In this document: positions 38,174 through 46,811 of the stretch, piece by piece
How the letters are laid out: each line of letters begins with the position of its first letter
Position numbering within the stretch: the stretch's first letter is position 1
From: Lacticaseibacillus suilingensis
GTDB taxonomy: Bacteria > Bacillota > Bacilli > Lactobacillales > Lactobacillaceae
Direction of reading: 5' to 3'
NCBI RefSeq assembly: GCF_016861845.1
Contig: NZ_BOLV01000006.1
Span: 1 to 64,000, forward strand
DNA: 64,000 nucleotides
The notes under the pieces: generated by a model
Told to the model about the DNA's origin: nothing
The model's input: the letters and a program-made list of their open reading frames with translations, nothing else
Database searches by the model: none
Made by a program: the position numbers and the translations under genes

Positions 38174-38203
38174 CAAAAAGCCACCCGGATTGCCGAGTGG
38201 CTG
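38174..38203 (-). terminator. Terminator after the VanZ-RDD gene
   Basis: On the minus strand AGCCACTCGG and CCGGGTGGCT pair, followed by TTTTTG. Confidence 0.8.
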
Positions 38204-38209
38204 ACGGTG

Positions 38210-39364
38210 CTACACCTTAGTTTGCGCGTCCGTTTCAATGGTGCTGACCTGCTTGGTTTTCGCCCAGACATCATAGAAATAATGATTATCCCGCGTCACC
38301 ATTTCCCACAAGAAATTGAGCACAATGAAGGCTGCCACGAGGCCAAACAGGCCGAGCAGCGCGAAGTTGACTTCTGTACGGTGGAACTTCACAAAGATTT
38401 CGTTAAAAAGCTGCATGAAGCCGAACACACTGTATTGCGCCACCCCGTATAAGAGAAATTCTCGCCACAGCAACCGGCCAAAGCCGACTGGCGCGCCATC
38501 TTCTTGGACAATGCGAATGCGCACCAGCGCTTTGCCTGGCGTCGCGCCACGTCGCACCAACGGGTAGACCACAAAGATGAAGACTGGCGCCAGCACTCGC
38601 GTCACAATGACATCCCCCAGCGCAGACCGCACGCCGAGCAGCGTGGCAATCAACTCCAGCACTGCGCCAATCAACCATACGCCCAGCAGATTGTCGACCA
38701 GAAAGGCCACAAAGCGGCGCAACCAGGTGACCTGACTGCCGCGGGCGCGACTTTTGGCATCCATTTCATCGCGGCTCGGGAAGGCGCGCATCAAGGCTGG
38801 GGCAATCAAGCCGCCCAGCACCCCGCCGGTGGTGTTGATGATCAAATCATCAACATCAAACAGCCGGTATGGCCGCGGGTAGATGCCGTACAACCCAGAC
38901 AGCTGGGTCAGTTCAAAGAACAGACTGAGTCCAAACGTCATCACCAGTACTTGCGGCACACTGCGCTTAAAGTAATAACGCAGATAAACCCCAAACGGAA
39001 CGGTCAGCAGCAAGTTGAACGCCGGTTGGATGAAGCCCGGCTGCTTCAACGCCGCCAACCAAGTCCCAGGATGCAGCGGGGAAAACACCGTGGTATTCAG
39101 GAACGTGCGCAGCGCCATGAACGGCACCAGGTTGTAGCGCGGCGTGGTCAATTTTGCGACACTGGCAATGCTGGGCAGTGGCAACGTGATGAGGAAATAC
39201 GCCGTGATCAGGTAAAAGACGAAAGTATAAAGCACCACGGCCCGCCAAAAAATAAAGCTCCCATAGCGGCGGTACTGGACGATCATGAACGGCAGGGCCA
39301 GCAGCAAGGCCAAAAATGGAAACACCAGCGCCGCAGTTTTAATCGGAATCAGATACGCACTCAT
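38210..39364 (-). CDS. VanZ-RDD fusion membrane protein
   Basis: The 384-aa protein fuses two membrane domains. Residues 1-205 form a VanZ-like unit (YNLVPFMALRTF, LTVPFGVYLRYYF, ELTQLSGLY, DVDDLIINTTGGVLGG), as in the teicoplanin-resistance protein VanZ. Residues about 230-365 form an RDD domain (RRFVAFLVDNLLGVWLIGA, RRGATPGKALVRIRIV). Fusions of this type are common in lactobacilli, and no enzymatic role is established. The ATG overlaps the purR stop (ATGA), so it is translationally coupled to purR. Confidence 0.88.
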   Translation of the reverse strand: MSAYLIPIKTAALVFPFLALLLALPFMIVQYRRYGSFIFWRAVVLYTFVFYLITAYFLITLPLPSIASVAKLTTPRYNLVPFMALRTFLNTTVFSPLHPGTWLAALKQPGFIQPAFNLLLTVPFGVYLRYYFKRSVPQVLVMTFGLSLFFELTQLSGLYGIYPRPYRLFDVDDLIINTTGGVLGGLIAPALMRAFPSRDEMDAKSRARGSQVTWLRRFVAFLVDNLLGVWLIGAVLELIATLLGVRSALGDVIVTRVLAPVFIFVVYPLVRRGATPGKALVRIRIVQEDGAPVGFGRLLWREFLLYGVAQYSVFGFMQLFNEIFVKFHRTEVNFALLGLFGLVAAFIVLNFLWEMVTRDNHYFYDVWAKTKQVSTIETDAQTKV

Positions 39365-40209
39365 TCGGCCAACCCTTTCAGCCGGCTCATGTTCTGATCC
39401 AAATAGTTCCCTGGCACAGCATGCAACGTGTTGGCTTTCGTATCGACTTCATCCACGCGAATCAAACTAGTGTATTCCGACACCATCCGATCGCCAGAGA
39501 AGTTGCCTTCCGCAAACACCGAAATGCCCACCAATTCAGCATCGAATTCGGTAATCAGGCTGCGCATCCCGTTGACGGTGCCGCCGCCTTTCATGAAGTC
39601 ATCCACAATCAGCACCCGGCTGCCTGCTGGCAAACTGCGCTTGCTCAACTCCATCTTTTCGATGCGCGCCGAAGAAGCGGACACATAGTTCACCGACACG
39701 GTCGAGCCTTCCGTGATTTTGGAGTCGCGGCGAACAATGACAAATGGGACATCGAGGTACTGGCTGACACTTTGCGCAATCGGAATGCCCTTAGTGGCCA
39801 CTGTCATCACGGCATCCACTTTGGCATCTAAGTATTGGGTGGCAATCGCCCGCCCGATTTGGCGGAGCACATCAGGGCTACCCAGCAAATCAGATAAGTA
39901 GACATACCCCCCTGGCAGCAGACGGTCAGTTTCCGACAGCCGGTGCGCCATTTCAGTGACGAATTGTTCTGCTTCTGCCAGCCCCATCACTGGCACAAAG
40001 CGCACCCCACCGGCGGCACCAGGGACGGTTTCCAGAATGCCGGTTTGCCGCTGGGCGAAGACACGACGGATGATGGCAAGGTCTTCAGAGATTGAAGACT
40101 TCGCCGAATCATACCGCTTTGAGAAATAGGTCAATGGCACCAGGGTGTGGGGCCGTTCTAATAAGTACCGGGTCATGTCAATGAGCCGGTCGCTACGCCG
40201 AACTTTCAT
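39361..40209 (-). CDS. purR: Purine operon regulator PurR
   Basis: PurR of the Bacillota type joins an N-terminal winged helix (RRSDRLIDMTRYLLERPHT) with a phosphoribosyltransferase-like domain that binds PRPP (VLIVDDFMKGGGTVNGM). It represses purine genes by binding PurBox sites, and PRPP releases it. The protein is 282 aa, a normal size. The ATG is 9 nt after AAGGAG. A PurBox-like sequence lies upstream, which suggests autoregulation. The VanZ-RDD gene is cotranscribed after it; glmU and prs follow on the same strand. Confidence 0.96.
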   Translation of the reverse strand: MKVRRSDRLIDMTRYLLERPHTLVPLTYFSKRYDSAKSSISEDLAIIRRVFAQRQTGILETVPGAAGGVRFVPVMGLAEAEQFVTEMAHRLSETDRLLPGGYVYLSDLLGSPDVLRQIGRAIATQYLDAKVDAVMTVATKGIPIAQSVSQYLDVPFVIVRRDSKITEGSTVSVNYVSASSARIEKMELSKRSLPAGSRVLIVDDFMKGGGTVNGMRSLITEFDAELVGISVFAEGNFSGDRMVSEYTSLIRVDEVDTKANTLHAVPGNYLDQNMSRLKGLAE

Positions 40210-40273
40210 ATTGTATTACTCCTTAACTCCGAATATTTGGATTATCCTGCCTCGTTTGACATTAATCCTCACA

Positions 40274-40338
40274 ATTATACGGGATTGGCAAACAAAATCC
40301 CAGTCAATTTCCGATAATTTCCATTATTGTTCGCATTC
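40274..40338 (-). promoter_or_regulatory. purR promoter and PurBox-like site
   Basis: On the minus strand a perfect TATAAT (40274-40279) lies 64 nt before purR. About 50 nt further up is GAATGCGAACAAT (40326-40338), close to the PurBox consensus AWWWCCGAACWWT with a C-to-G change at one core position. A second, weaker CCGAATATT is near 40240. Confidence 0.5.
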
Positions 40339-40415
40339 CTTGGCCGAGGCACGTTGTTCCTGCTGGCGGGCTGGCGTATACTCAGGCGAGATGTCACTAA
40401 CAAAGGAGTACCCTC

Positions 40416-40943
40416 ATGAAAATCGAACGCATTACCGCAGCGAATCAAGCCGCCCTGCAGCTACCGAATGAACCGTTCAGTCGGTTTGGAGAATTCATTG
40501 TGACTCGCGATGACCAGGGCTGGCATCACCACGAACGGCTTTTGACGAAGCCTTTCACCCAGACCTTCCCCGATGAACATTACCAACTGGCAGACATCGA
40601 TGCCGTCGGGTTTGCTTTAGGCGCCTTTGATGAAGCGACGTGCATCGGCCTGGCGACTTTTGAATACGAGTTTCGGTGGAATCATTACCTTTATCTGGCT
40701 GATTTGAAGGTCAATCAGGCCTACCGCGGGCAAGGTATCGGCCACCAGCTGCTTAACGCGGCGATTCCACTCGCCGAAGCGCATGGCAATCAAGGCCTGT
40801 GCACGATTGCTCAAGGGTCCAATCTGGCTGCCAATCGCTTCTATCTGAAGTATGGCTTCCATATCGGCGGTCTGAATACCGCGGATTATCATTTTACCAG
40901 TGCTCGCGGGGAAACGGATATCAACTATTACCTCGAGTTTTAG
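40416..40943 (+). CDS. GNAT acetyltransferase resembling streptothricin acetyltransferases
   Basis: The 175-aa protein is a GNAT enzyme with the acetyl-CoA loop AYRGQGIGHQLLNAA. Several blocks recall streptothricin acetyltransferases of the Sat4 type: NEPFSRFGEFIV, then a W about 17 residues on, YLADLKVNQAYRGQGIG, NRFYLKYGFHIGGLNT, and a YYLEF end. It may protect against a natural amine antibiotic or act on another amine. The ATG follows AAAGGAG by 7 nt. It is divergent from purR and 69 nt ahead of the fetAB-like pair. Confidence 0.8.
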   Translation: MKIERITAANQAALQLPNEPFSRFGEFIVTRDDQGWHHHERLLTKPFTQTFPDEHYQLADIDAVGFALGAFDEATCIGLATFEYEFRWNHYLYLADLKVNQAYRGQGIGHQLLNAAIPLAEAHGNQGLCTIAQGSNLAANRFYLKYGFHIGGLNTADYHFTSARGETDINYYLEF

Positions 40944-41012
40944 GCCAGAACAGGTGCATTCCCTCGGCCTTTATATTAGAATGATTATAAACAAGTTGAA
41001 AGGATGACCTCG

Positions 41013-41654
41013 ATGTTATTTTCACTGGATCACGTGGGGTATCGTACCCCTGACCGTGAGATTCTGACCGACATTAGCTTCAACGTTGATGCCGGCGAAT
41101 ATATCACCATTTCGGGTCCTTCAGGCTCCGGGAAAAGTACGCTGCTCCGCCTGCTGGCAACGCTTTTGACCCCCACCAGCGGCCAGATCACCTACCACGA
41201 TCAGCCGCAAAGTTCGTATCCTAAAACGACGTACCGACAAGCGGTGTCGTATTGTTTCCAGCAGCCCAGCCTCTTCGGCGACACGGTGCAGGATAACTTG
41301 GCTTTCCCGTTCGAGCTGCGCAACCAGCCGTTTGACGCGGCCAAGGCCCAAGCCGCTCTGGCGCAAGTGGATTTGCCCACCAGCATGCTAACCAAACCGA
41401 TCACGGAACTATCAGGCGGTGAAAAACAGCGCGTGGCCTTAATCCGCAACTTGCTGTTTGAACCGGATGTGATTTTGCTGGATGAAGTGACTACCGGCCT
41501 GGATGCCGCCACCAAAACCATCGTCCATGAACTGATCGAAGGCCTTAACCAAAAAGGCCTGACAGTGCTGGCCGTGACGCATGACGAAACGGAAATTAAC
41601 GTTGCCCACCGTTTGCTCACCATTACTGCCGGCAGATTGGAGGCCGCCCAATGA
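41013..41654 (+). CDS. fetA: ABC ATPase, FetA-like
   Basis: The 213-aa ATPase has Walker A GPSGSGKST, signature LSGGEKQRVALIRNLL, Walker B VILLDEVTTGLD and switch AVTHDE. Its partner, whose gene overlaps by 4 nt, is a UPF0014 permease, which makes the pair like FetAB, an iron exporter that protects against metal and peroxide stress in Escherichia coli. The ATG at 41013 follows AAAGGATG; the ATG at 41004 lies within the ribosome binding site. The iron substrate is inferred from family only. Confidence 0.85.
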   Translation: MLFSLDHVGYRTPDREILTDISFNVDAGEYITISGPSGSGKSTLLRLLATLLTPTSGQITYHDQPQSSYPKTTYRQAVSYCFQQPSLFGDTVQDNLAFPFELRNQPFDAAKAQAALAQVDLPTSMLTKPITELSGGEKQRVALIRNLLFEPDVILLDEVTTGLDAATKTIVHELIEGLNQKGLTVLAVTHDETEINVAHRLLTITAGRLEAAQ

Positions 41655-42409
41655 ACAATTTAATTGTGAGTCCTACCGCGCTGGCCTTCGCCGTGATTTT
41701 GGTGCTGATTGCCCTAGCCGTAAACTTCAAGGAACACATCGGCCTTGAAAAAGACATGCTGATTGGTGTGGTGCGGGCCGTGATTCAGCTCACAGTCGTC
41801 GGCTACGTTTTGACCTATATCATCCGCGTCGACCGCGTTTGGTTGACACTGCTGATGGTGGCCATCATCATCTTTAACGCCGCGTTAAATGCCCGCAAGC
41901 GCGCCGCTGGCATTCCGCATGCTTTTGTCATTAGCTTGCTGGCGATTTCAGTGGCGACTTTGACCACCATCGTCTTGCTGGTGGTGGCGCACGCGGTTAA
42001 GTTCACCCCCAGTCAAATCGTGCCGATTTCCGGCATGATTGCCTCCAACGCCATGGTCGCCATTGGGTTGTGCTACCGGAGCTTGAATGCCAGCTTCCAT
42101 GATCAGCGCCAAGGCCTGCTGGAACGGCTGGCGTTAGGCGCCGACTTGAAACAAGCCACGATGCCCATTGTGCGGGTTGCAATCAAAACCGGCATGGCGC
42201 CGACGATTGACTCGGCTAAAACCGTTGGTCTGGTGAGCCTGCCAGGGATGATGTCCGGCTTGATTTTTGCCGGCATTGACCCCACCAAAGCGATTATGTA
42301 TCAGATCATGGTGACGTTCATGCTGCTGGCAGCCACTTCCATCAGCAGCGTCATTGCCTGCTACCGCGCTTACCCGCAGTTCTACAATGAGGATTTACAG
42401 CTGCGCTAA
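41651..42409 (+). CDS. fetB: UPF0014 ABC permease, FetB-like
   Basis: The 252-aa membrane protein has about seven hydrophobic segments and the UPF0014 signatures FKEHIGLEKDMLIGVVRAVI, QIVPISGMIASNAMVAIGLC and GLVSLPGMMSGLIFAGIDP. FetB is the channel of the FetAB exporter. The start ATG overlaps the ATPase stop. A two-way terminator follows 5 nt after the stop. Together with the CDF exporter gene on the other strand, this forms a small metal-efflux neighbourhood. Confidence 0.88.
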   Translation: MNNLIVSPTALAFAVILVLIALAVNFKEHIGLEKDMLIGVVRAVIQLTVVGYVLTYIIRVDRVWLTLLMVAIIIFNAALNARKRAAGIPHAFVISLLAISVATLTTIVLLVVAHAVKFTPSQIVPISGMIASNAMVAIGLCYRSLNASFHDQRQGLLERLALGADLKQATMPIVRVAIKTGMAPTIDSAKTVGLVSLPGMMSGLIFAGIDPTKAIMYQIMVTFMLLAATSISSVIACYRAYPQFYNEDLQLR

Positions 42410-42413
42410 GTCA

Positions 42414-42464
42414 AAAGCAGCCGGCCTCCACTCGTATGACACGGGTGAAGACCGGCTTTTTGCG
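42414..42464. terminator. Two-way terminator between fetB and the CDF gene
   Basis: AGCCGG and CCGGCT pair, with further imperfect pairing (CCACTCG/CGGGTG) inside, and T runs lie at the plus-strand end. Genes converge on it. Confidence 0.8.
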
Positions 42465-43343
42465 TTAATACGCATTGTCGCCGTCTTGCAGCGGCTGATA
42501 ATCGCCGTACTCGACTTGGATGGTGACATGGGCGATGTCAAAGGTGTGCCGCAATTTGTGACTCAAATCCGTCAGAAACTGGTCATTATTGGCATCGGTT
42601 TTACGCGTGATGTGCACCGTCAAAGCGACATCGGTGGTGCTCAAGGCCCAAATGTGCAGGTCGTGGCAGCTGGCCACCGTCGGGTAAGCATTAATCATCG
42701 CTTGCACCTTGGTAGTGTCAATCGCTTTTGGCACCGCCGCTATGGCGAGGTTCACCGCGTCTTTCAGCAGACCCCAGGTACCAATCAGCACCACAATCGC
42801 TACCAGAATGGACACGAATGGGTCAAGCCACTCCCAGCCGGTCAGCAGATACAGCCCGCCGGCGAGGACGACGCCGAGCGACACCCCAGCATCAGCAGCC
42901 ATGTGCATGAAGGCCCCGCGAATATTGAGATCGTGGGCCTGGCCTTGATGAAATAACAGCGCAGTGGCGCCATTGATCACAATCCCAATGCCAGCCACCA
43001 GCATCACGGTCCCACCTTGAATCGGTTCCGGATGCGCAAAGCGGCCAGCCGCTTCCACAATGATGGCGCCCATGGCCACTAGCAGAAACACGGCATTGAT
43101 CAGCGCCGCCAAAATTGACGAGCCTTTGTAACCATATGTTCGGTTCGCCGTCGGCCGCTTACAGGACAGCCAATCGGCGAACCAGGCAATGCCCAGCCCC
43201 AGCACGTCGCTTAAGTTGTGCGCCGCGTCAGCCAGCAAGGCAATGGAGCCAATCAGCAGGCCAAAAGTGGCCTCCGCGATAATATAAATTGAATTGAGGA
43301 GTATTCCCCAGCGAAACGCTTGATTCGGTTTCGGTTGTTGCAC
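42465..43343 (-). CDS. Cation diffusion facilitator (CzcD/ZitB-like)
   Basis: The 292-aa protein is a CDF exporter of divalent cations, most likely zinc, working as a proton antiporter. Six membrane helices are evident. The metal site motif LLADAAHNLSDVLG lies in helix 2 and HMAADAGVSLGVV in helix 5 (HxxxD/DxxxD pattern). The cytoplasmic C-terminal domain follows (LHIWALSTTDVALTVHI). The GTG start is 7 nt after AGGAGGG. The short His-poor N-terminus suggests CzcD-like rather than ZnT-like specificity. Confidence 0.9.
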   Translation of the reverse strand: MQQPKPNQAFRWGILLNSIYIIAEATFGLLIGSIALLADAAHNLSDVLGLGIAWFADWLSCKRPTANRTYGYKGSSILAALINAVFLLVAMGAIIVEAAGRFAHPEPIQGGTVMLVAGIGIVINGATALLFHQGQAHDLNIRGAFMHMAADAGVSLGVVLAGGLYLLTGWEWLDPFVSILVAIVVLIGTWGLLKDAVNLAIAAVPKAIDTTKVQAMINAYPTVASCHDLHIWALSTTDVALTVHITRKTDANNDQFLTDLSHKLRHTFDIAHVTIQVEYGDYQPLQDGDNAY

Positions 43344-43483
43344 CCTAATCCCTCCTGTCTAGCCGCAATCAGCCAAAAAATCACGCTGACCGGACGTCTT
43401 CATTGTGGAACATCGCTCCAGCAAAGTCAACGCAAACCCCGTCGCGCCGGCGTTTTAGGAGTCATTACGAATAAGGATGACCA

Positions 43484-43511
43484 ATAAAAAAAGCTGACCT
43501 TGGCGTCAGCT
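43484..43511 (-). terminator. Terminator after ispE
   Basis: On the minus strand AGCTGAC and GTCAGCT pair around 6 nt and are followed by seven T. Confidence 0.88.
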
Positions 43512-43518
43512 GAAGCCG

Positions 43519-44367
43519 TTATTGAAGCGGCCGCACGAGATAGACCTCGCGGCAAAAACCTTTCATGCTGTTGTACACGCGATGGGCCCGGCTACGTTTG
43601 CGGCAGACCCCGAACACGGTCGGGCCGCTGCCGGACATTTGGGCGTGATCCGCGCCAAAGCGCACCAAGCGCTGCTGCAAGGCTAAGATTTCCGGATGCT
43701 TCGCGGCAGTCACCGGCTGCAAGCTGTTGGCCATACCACTAATCATCAAAGGCAGATCCCCTTGCTTGATGCCAGCCACTACTTTCTTAGTGTCTGGATG
43801 CGGCACGGTTTGCTCATAGTCGATGGCCCGCAAAATGCTTTGCGTCGATACCGACACTCGCGGCTTTGCCAGCACCACCCAGCAATCCGGACGCCGGTCC
43901 AGCGGCGTCACGATTTCACCTTTGCCGGTGACCAAGGCCGTGCGGGAATACACACAATACGGTACATCAGAGTCCACTGCCAGGCCAATTTTGGCCAACC
44001 GTTCAAGCGGCCAATTCAGGCCCCAAAGCTGATTAAGCCCACGTAGCACCGCCGCGGCATCCGAGGAGCCGCCGCCTAAGCCGGCCGCCACCGGGATATG
44101 TTTTTCCAAGCGAATTTTGGCGCCTTGGTGCACGCCAGCGGCCCGCTGCAACACCAAGGCGGCTTGATACGCCAGGTTGCGCGGGTCTTCAGGTAAAAAG
44201 CCACTATCAGTGGATACCGAAAGGCGGCTGCTTGGGCTAATATGCACATAGTCTGCCAGATCGACCGAGGTCATCACCATTTCCCACTCGTGGGCCCCAT
44301 CACGGTGTTGGTAAAGCGCGTCTAGACTGAGATTGATCTTGGCTGGGGCCTTCTGGACGATTTCCAT
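43519..44367 (-). CDS. ispE: 4-diphosphocytidyl-2-C-methyl-D-erythritol kinase
   Basis: This GHMP kinase phosphorylates CDP-methylerythritol in the MEP isoprenoid pathway. The 282-aa protein has KAPAKINLSLDALYQHRDG at the start, ATP loop PVAAGLGGGSSDAAAVLRGL, and the late GHMP block MSGSGPTVFGV. Many lactobacilli use the mevalonate pathway yet keep an ispE-type gene in this veg-rsmA neighbourhood, so its real substrate there is uncertain. The ribosome binding site is weak (GGTGAT). It follows the GNAT gene by 68 nt. Confidence 0.95.
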   Translation of the reverse strand: MEIVQKAPAKINLSLDALYQHRDGAHEWEMVMTSVDLADYVHISPSSRLSVSTDSGFLPEDPRNLAYQAALVLQRAAGVHQGAKIRLEKHIPVAAGLGGGSSDAAAVLRGLNQLWGLNWPLERLAKIGLAVDSDVPYCVYSRTALVTGKGEIVTPLDRRPDCWVVLAKPRVSVSTQSILRAIDYEQTVPHPDTKKVVAGIKQGDLPLMISGMANSLQPVTAAKHPEILALQQRLVRFGADHAQMSGSGPTVFGVCRKRSRAHRVYNSMKGFCREVYLVRPLQ

Positions 44368-44435
44368 AGGCTATCACCGTTTGTAGTTGTTAAGCTGATT
44401 ATACCGGTTTCAAGCGCATTTGAACACGGCTGGCG

Positions 44436-44927
44436 CTATAATGCCTGCTCCAAAATCACCACTGCCTGTGGCGCCGCCCCGACTTGGGCCTGACTTTCGC
44501 CCAGCGGCTTAAAGCCCAACTGTTCCCAAAACGTCAAGGCGCCGGTGTTGGCACTGACCACGGCCACGCGCAGGCGCTTGAAGCCTTGTTGCTTAAACTG
44601 CTTGCGCAGGCCCCGGATCACGCGCTGGCCCAAGCCTTGGCCTTGCTCGCTTTTGGCCAACATCAGCAGGCCGATATAGACGATGTCGGCTTCGGGATAG
44701 CCGTTGAGCCGGTCCAAAACACCAACTGGCCGGTCATCGACTTTGAGCAGGCCGTAATGTTTATCCCACTTGCTCACCTCAGCAGGTCGGGCGGCGGCGT
44801 CTTCTTGCACCATGGCCAAAGTCGGCGCCGGCTGCTCCGTCAGCGCGAAATAGTCAGGATTGCTTTGATAAATCGCCAGCACGGCGGCTTCATCCGCCGC
44901 TGTTTTGACGGGATGGAAACGTAACAT
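44436..44927 (-). CDS. GNAT-family N-acetyltransferase
   Basis: The 163-aa protein has the GNAT motif KSEQGQGLGQRVIRGLRKQF, preceded by a strand VYIGLLML and followed by VVSANTGALTFWEQLGF. The substrate is not known. The start at 44927 follows AAAGAGG by 5 nt; an in-frame start at 44948 lies inside the veg terminator. It sits between veg and ispE on the same strand. Confidence 0.85.
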   Translation of the reverse strand: MLRFHPVKTAADEAAVLAIYQSNPDYFALTEQPAPTLAMVQEDAAARPAEVSKWDKHYGLLKVDDRPVGVLDRLNGYPEADIVYIGLLMLAKSEQGQGLGQRVIRGLRKQFKQQGFKRLRVAVVSANTGALTFWEQLGFKPLGESQAQVGAAPQAVVILEQAL

Positions 44928-44944
44928 AACTGCCTCTTTTCCAA

Positions 44945-44973
44945 ACAAAAAAGCCCCTCAAATGAGTGGCTGC
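44945..44973 (-). terminator. Terminator after veg
   Basis: On the minus strand AGCCACTCA and TGAGGGGCT pair around TT and are followed by TTTTTTG. Confidence 0.75.
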
Positions 44974-44982
44974 TTTGTTTTG

Positions 44983-45234
44983 TTATGATGCTTGCTCTTC
45001 GTCATCAAATGTAATTTGAATCGATTTGGTGAGGAGGTCAGCGTAACTATAAGATACACGCTCAAAGGCGTTTTCGTCTTGGTCTAAGGCGACCACGAAA
45101 ACAGCTGGGTAAGTTTCTTTGAGTGTGCCTTTGCGCCGAGTGACCTTTTTACGGCCTGCTTGTGCGACAACGGTTAAATTTTCCCCGATCTTGCGGTCGA
45201 GTTGCTGCTTGATGCTTGCTAAAGTAATTGGCAT
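44983..45234 (-). CDS. veg: Veg family protein
   Basis: The 83-aa protein is a member of the Veg family (DUF1021): ASIKQQLDRKIGENLTVVAQ, then the basic GRKKVTRRKGTL and ETYPAVFVV. In Bacillus subtilis veg is expressed very strongly and influences biofilm formation. The ATG at 45234 follows AAGGGG; an upstream in-frame start at 45243 is not needed. It has its own strong promoter and terminator. The rsmA-veg-ispE order is conserved from Bacillus. Confidence 0.92.
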   Translation of the reverse strand: MPITLASIKQQLDRKIGENLTVVAQAGRKKVTRRKGTLKETYPAVFVVALDQDENAFERVSYSYADLLTKSIQITFDDEEQAS

Positions 45235-45283
45235 GCACTTCACCCCTTGCCGTTAATCATAGCACGAAAGCAAGAAATTTGCA

Positions 45284-45312
45284 ATTATACCATTACAATT
45301 GCATATAGACAA
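45284..45312 (-). promoter_or_regulatory. veg promoter
   Basis: On the minus strand TTGTCT (45307-45312) and a perfect TATAAT (45284-45289) are spaced 17 nt in AT-rich surroundings. This is consistent with a strong vegetative promoter. Confidence 0.85.
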
Positions 45313-45368
45313 GCATCATCTTTTGGCTTTTGTACAATTCTCACCATTTTTTTATTTTCGCCGTAACA

Positions 45369-46253
45369 TTACAGCCCCGCGGCTTTGAGCGCATCGGCGA
45401 GCTTGGCAAAAGATTCGATGGTTAAAGTTTCCGCCCGGGCGCTGGGCGCAATCTCAACTGCCTTGAGCGCCACGGTTAATTGGGCCTTGGTGGCGGCATC
45501 CTTCCCATATAAGCCCTGCAAATTGTTCCACAGGGTTTTGCGCCGGGCGGCAAAACTGCCACGCACCAGCCGGTCAAAAGCCGCCTGATCATGCACGCTG
45601 GCCAGCGGCTGCGGCCGTTTAGTCAGGGTCACGATCGCCGAATCAACATTCGGCGCTGGGACAAAAGCGGTGCGGCTAACGGTAAAGGCGATGGCCACTG
45701 CCATGCGCTGCTGCACACCAATGCTCAGGCTGCCATAGTCCTTGCTCCCAGGACCGGCAGTGAGGCGGTCAGCGACTTCTTTTTGCATCATGACAGTGAT
45801 ACTGGCAAAATCAATCGGTGCTTCGATCAGGTGCATCAGAATTGGGGTGGTGATGTAATACGGGAGATTGGCCACCACCTTCACCGCGTGCTGACCGTCA
45901 AAATGCTCTGCCAGGAGCGTGGCCAGGTCAACTTTTAAGACATCGGCTTCCTCCACCGTGACATTCGGATACGGGGCCATGGTTTCAGCGAGCACCGGAA
46001 TCAGCTGCGGATCGATTTCTAGGGCCAGCACCTGATGGGCTGATTCCGCCAGGTATTCGGTCAAGGCGCCAATGCCTGGACCGATTTCAATCACATCATC
46101 GGCAGCGGTCACTTCACCGGCCTCCACAATGCGCTTCAGCACCGCGGGATTAGTCAAAAAATTCTGGCCCAGGCGCTTCTTGAACCGAAAGCCGTGGCGC
46201 TGCAAGATTTCTTTGGTGCGCGCCGGGGTGGCAATATGGTGATCTTCAGGCAT
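45369..46253 (-). CDS. rsmA: 16S rRNA (A1518/A1519) dimethyltransferase
   Basis: RsmA (KsgA) dimethylates two adjacent adenines near the 3' end of 16S rRNA during 30S maturation. The 294-aa protein has FKKRLGQNFL near the start, SAM motif IEIGPGIGALTEYL, the catalytic NLPYY motif and VDSAIVTL. The ATG at 46253 is 6 nt after GGAGG and lies inside the end of rnmV, so the genes overlap by 8 nt. Loss of KsgA gives kasugamycin resistance in other bacteria. Confidence 0.98.
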   Translation of the reverse strand: MPEDHHIATPARTKEILQRHGFRFKKRLGQNFLTNPAVLKRIVEAGEVTAADDVIEIGPGIGALTEYLAESAHQVLALEIDPQLIPVLAETMAPYPNVTVEEADVLKVDLATLLAEHFDGQHAVKVVANLPYYITTPILMHLIEAPIDFASITVMMQKEVADRLTAGPGSKDYGSLSIGVQQRMAVAIAFTVSRTAFVPAPNVDSAIVTLTKRPQPLASVHDQAAFDRLVRGSFAARRKTLWNNLQGLYGKDAATKAQLTVALKAVEIAPSARAETLTIESFAKLADALKAAGL

Positions 46254-46809
46254 GAGCATCCTCCGCATCAATCGTTTTGACCGCCGCCGCAAAATCGGAT
46301 TCACTAATCCGGAATTGCGCTAGGCGTTTCTGTAGTTGTTTACCGTTGGTGTAGCCGATATGCAGCAGCTCACCCAGTCGCTCACGGCGATGCCGCGCAG
46401 CCGGCCCGCCAATCAGCCCTTGCGCTTCCAGCACTACCCGCGGAATTTGCACTGGCGCATCTGGCACTTCCACCACCAAATGGCTTAACGCCTCGCGCAG
46501 TGCCGCCGGGCTGGCATGTTCCACCCCCAGCGAGCCTTTGTGATCTGGCACCGCCGCCGCGACTGGTAAAAAGGCGTGGGTGACGCCGGGCACGGCGCGG
46601 CTGATGGTTTTGCGAATTTTTTCACCAGGGAAATCCGGGTCGGTCAGCACAATCACGCCGCGGCTCGCCTGCGCTTTTTTGATCAGCGCTAGCGTCGCTT
46701 CATCAATAGCGCTGCCGCGGGTTTCAATCGTGTCAATCGGCCCAAAAGCTTCCGTGAGCCGCTTGGTATCGTCGCGACCTTCCACGACAATAATTTGTTT
46801 AAACGTCAT
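46246..46809 (-). CDS. rnmV: Ribonuclease M5
   Basis: RNase M5 trims the precursor of 5S rRNA in Bacillota. The 187-aa protein has the Toprim domain at the start (IIVVEGRDDTKRL, with the conserved Glu) and VLTDPDFPGEKIRKTI with the DxD-like acidic pair. The C-terminal half carries HASPAALREAL and SESDFAAAVK. The ATG follows AAAGGG. It lies between tatD and rsmA in the usual Bacillota order, 2 nt after tatD. Confidence 0.97.
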   Translation of the reverse strand: MTFKQIIVVEGRDDTKRLTEAFGPIDTIETRGSAIDEATLALIKKAQASRGVIVLTDPDFPGEKIRKTISRAVPGVTHAFLPVAAAVPDHKGSLGVEHASPAALREALSHLVVEVPDAPVQIPRVVLEAQGLIGGPAARHRRERLGELLHIGYTNGKQLQKRLAQFRISESDFAAAVKTIDAEDAHA

Positions 46810-46811
46810 AA

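Noticed and set aside
38504-39397. Long open frame (297 codons) on the plus strand over the VanZ-RDD gene
   Set aside because: It mirrors a clear membrane-protein gene on the other strand, has no ribosome binding site and reads as His/Gln/Arg-rich low-complexity protein, as expected from GC-rich antisense.
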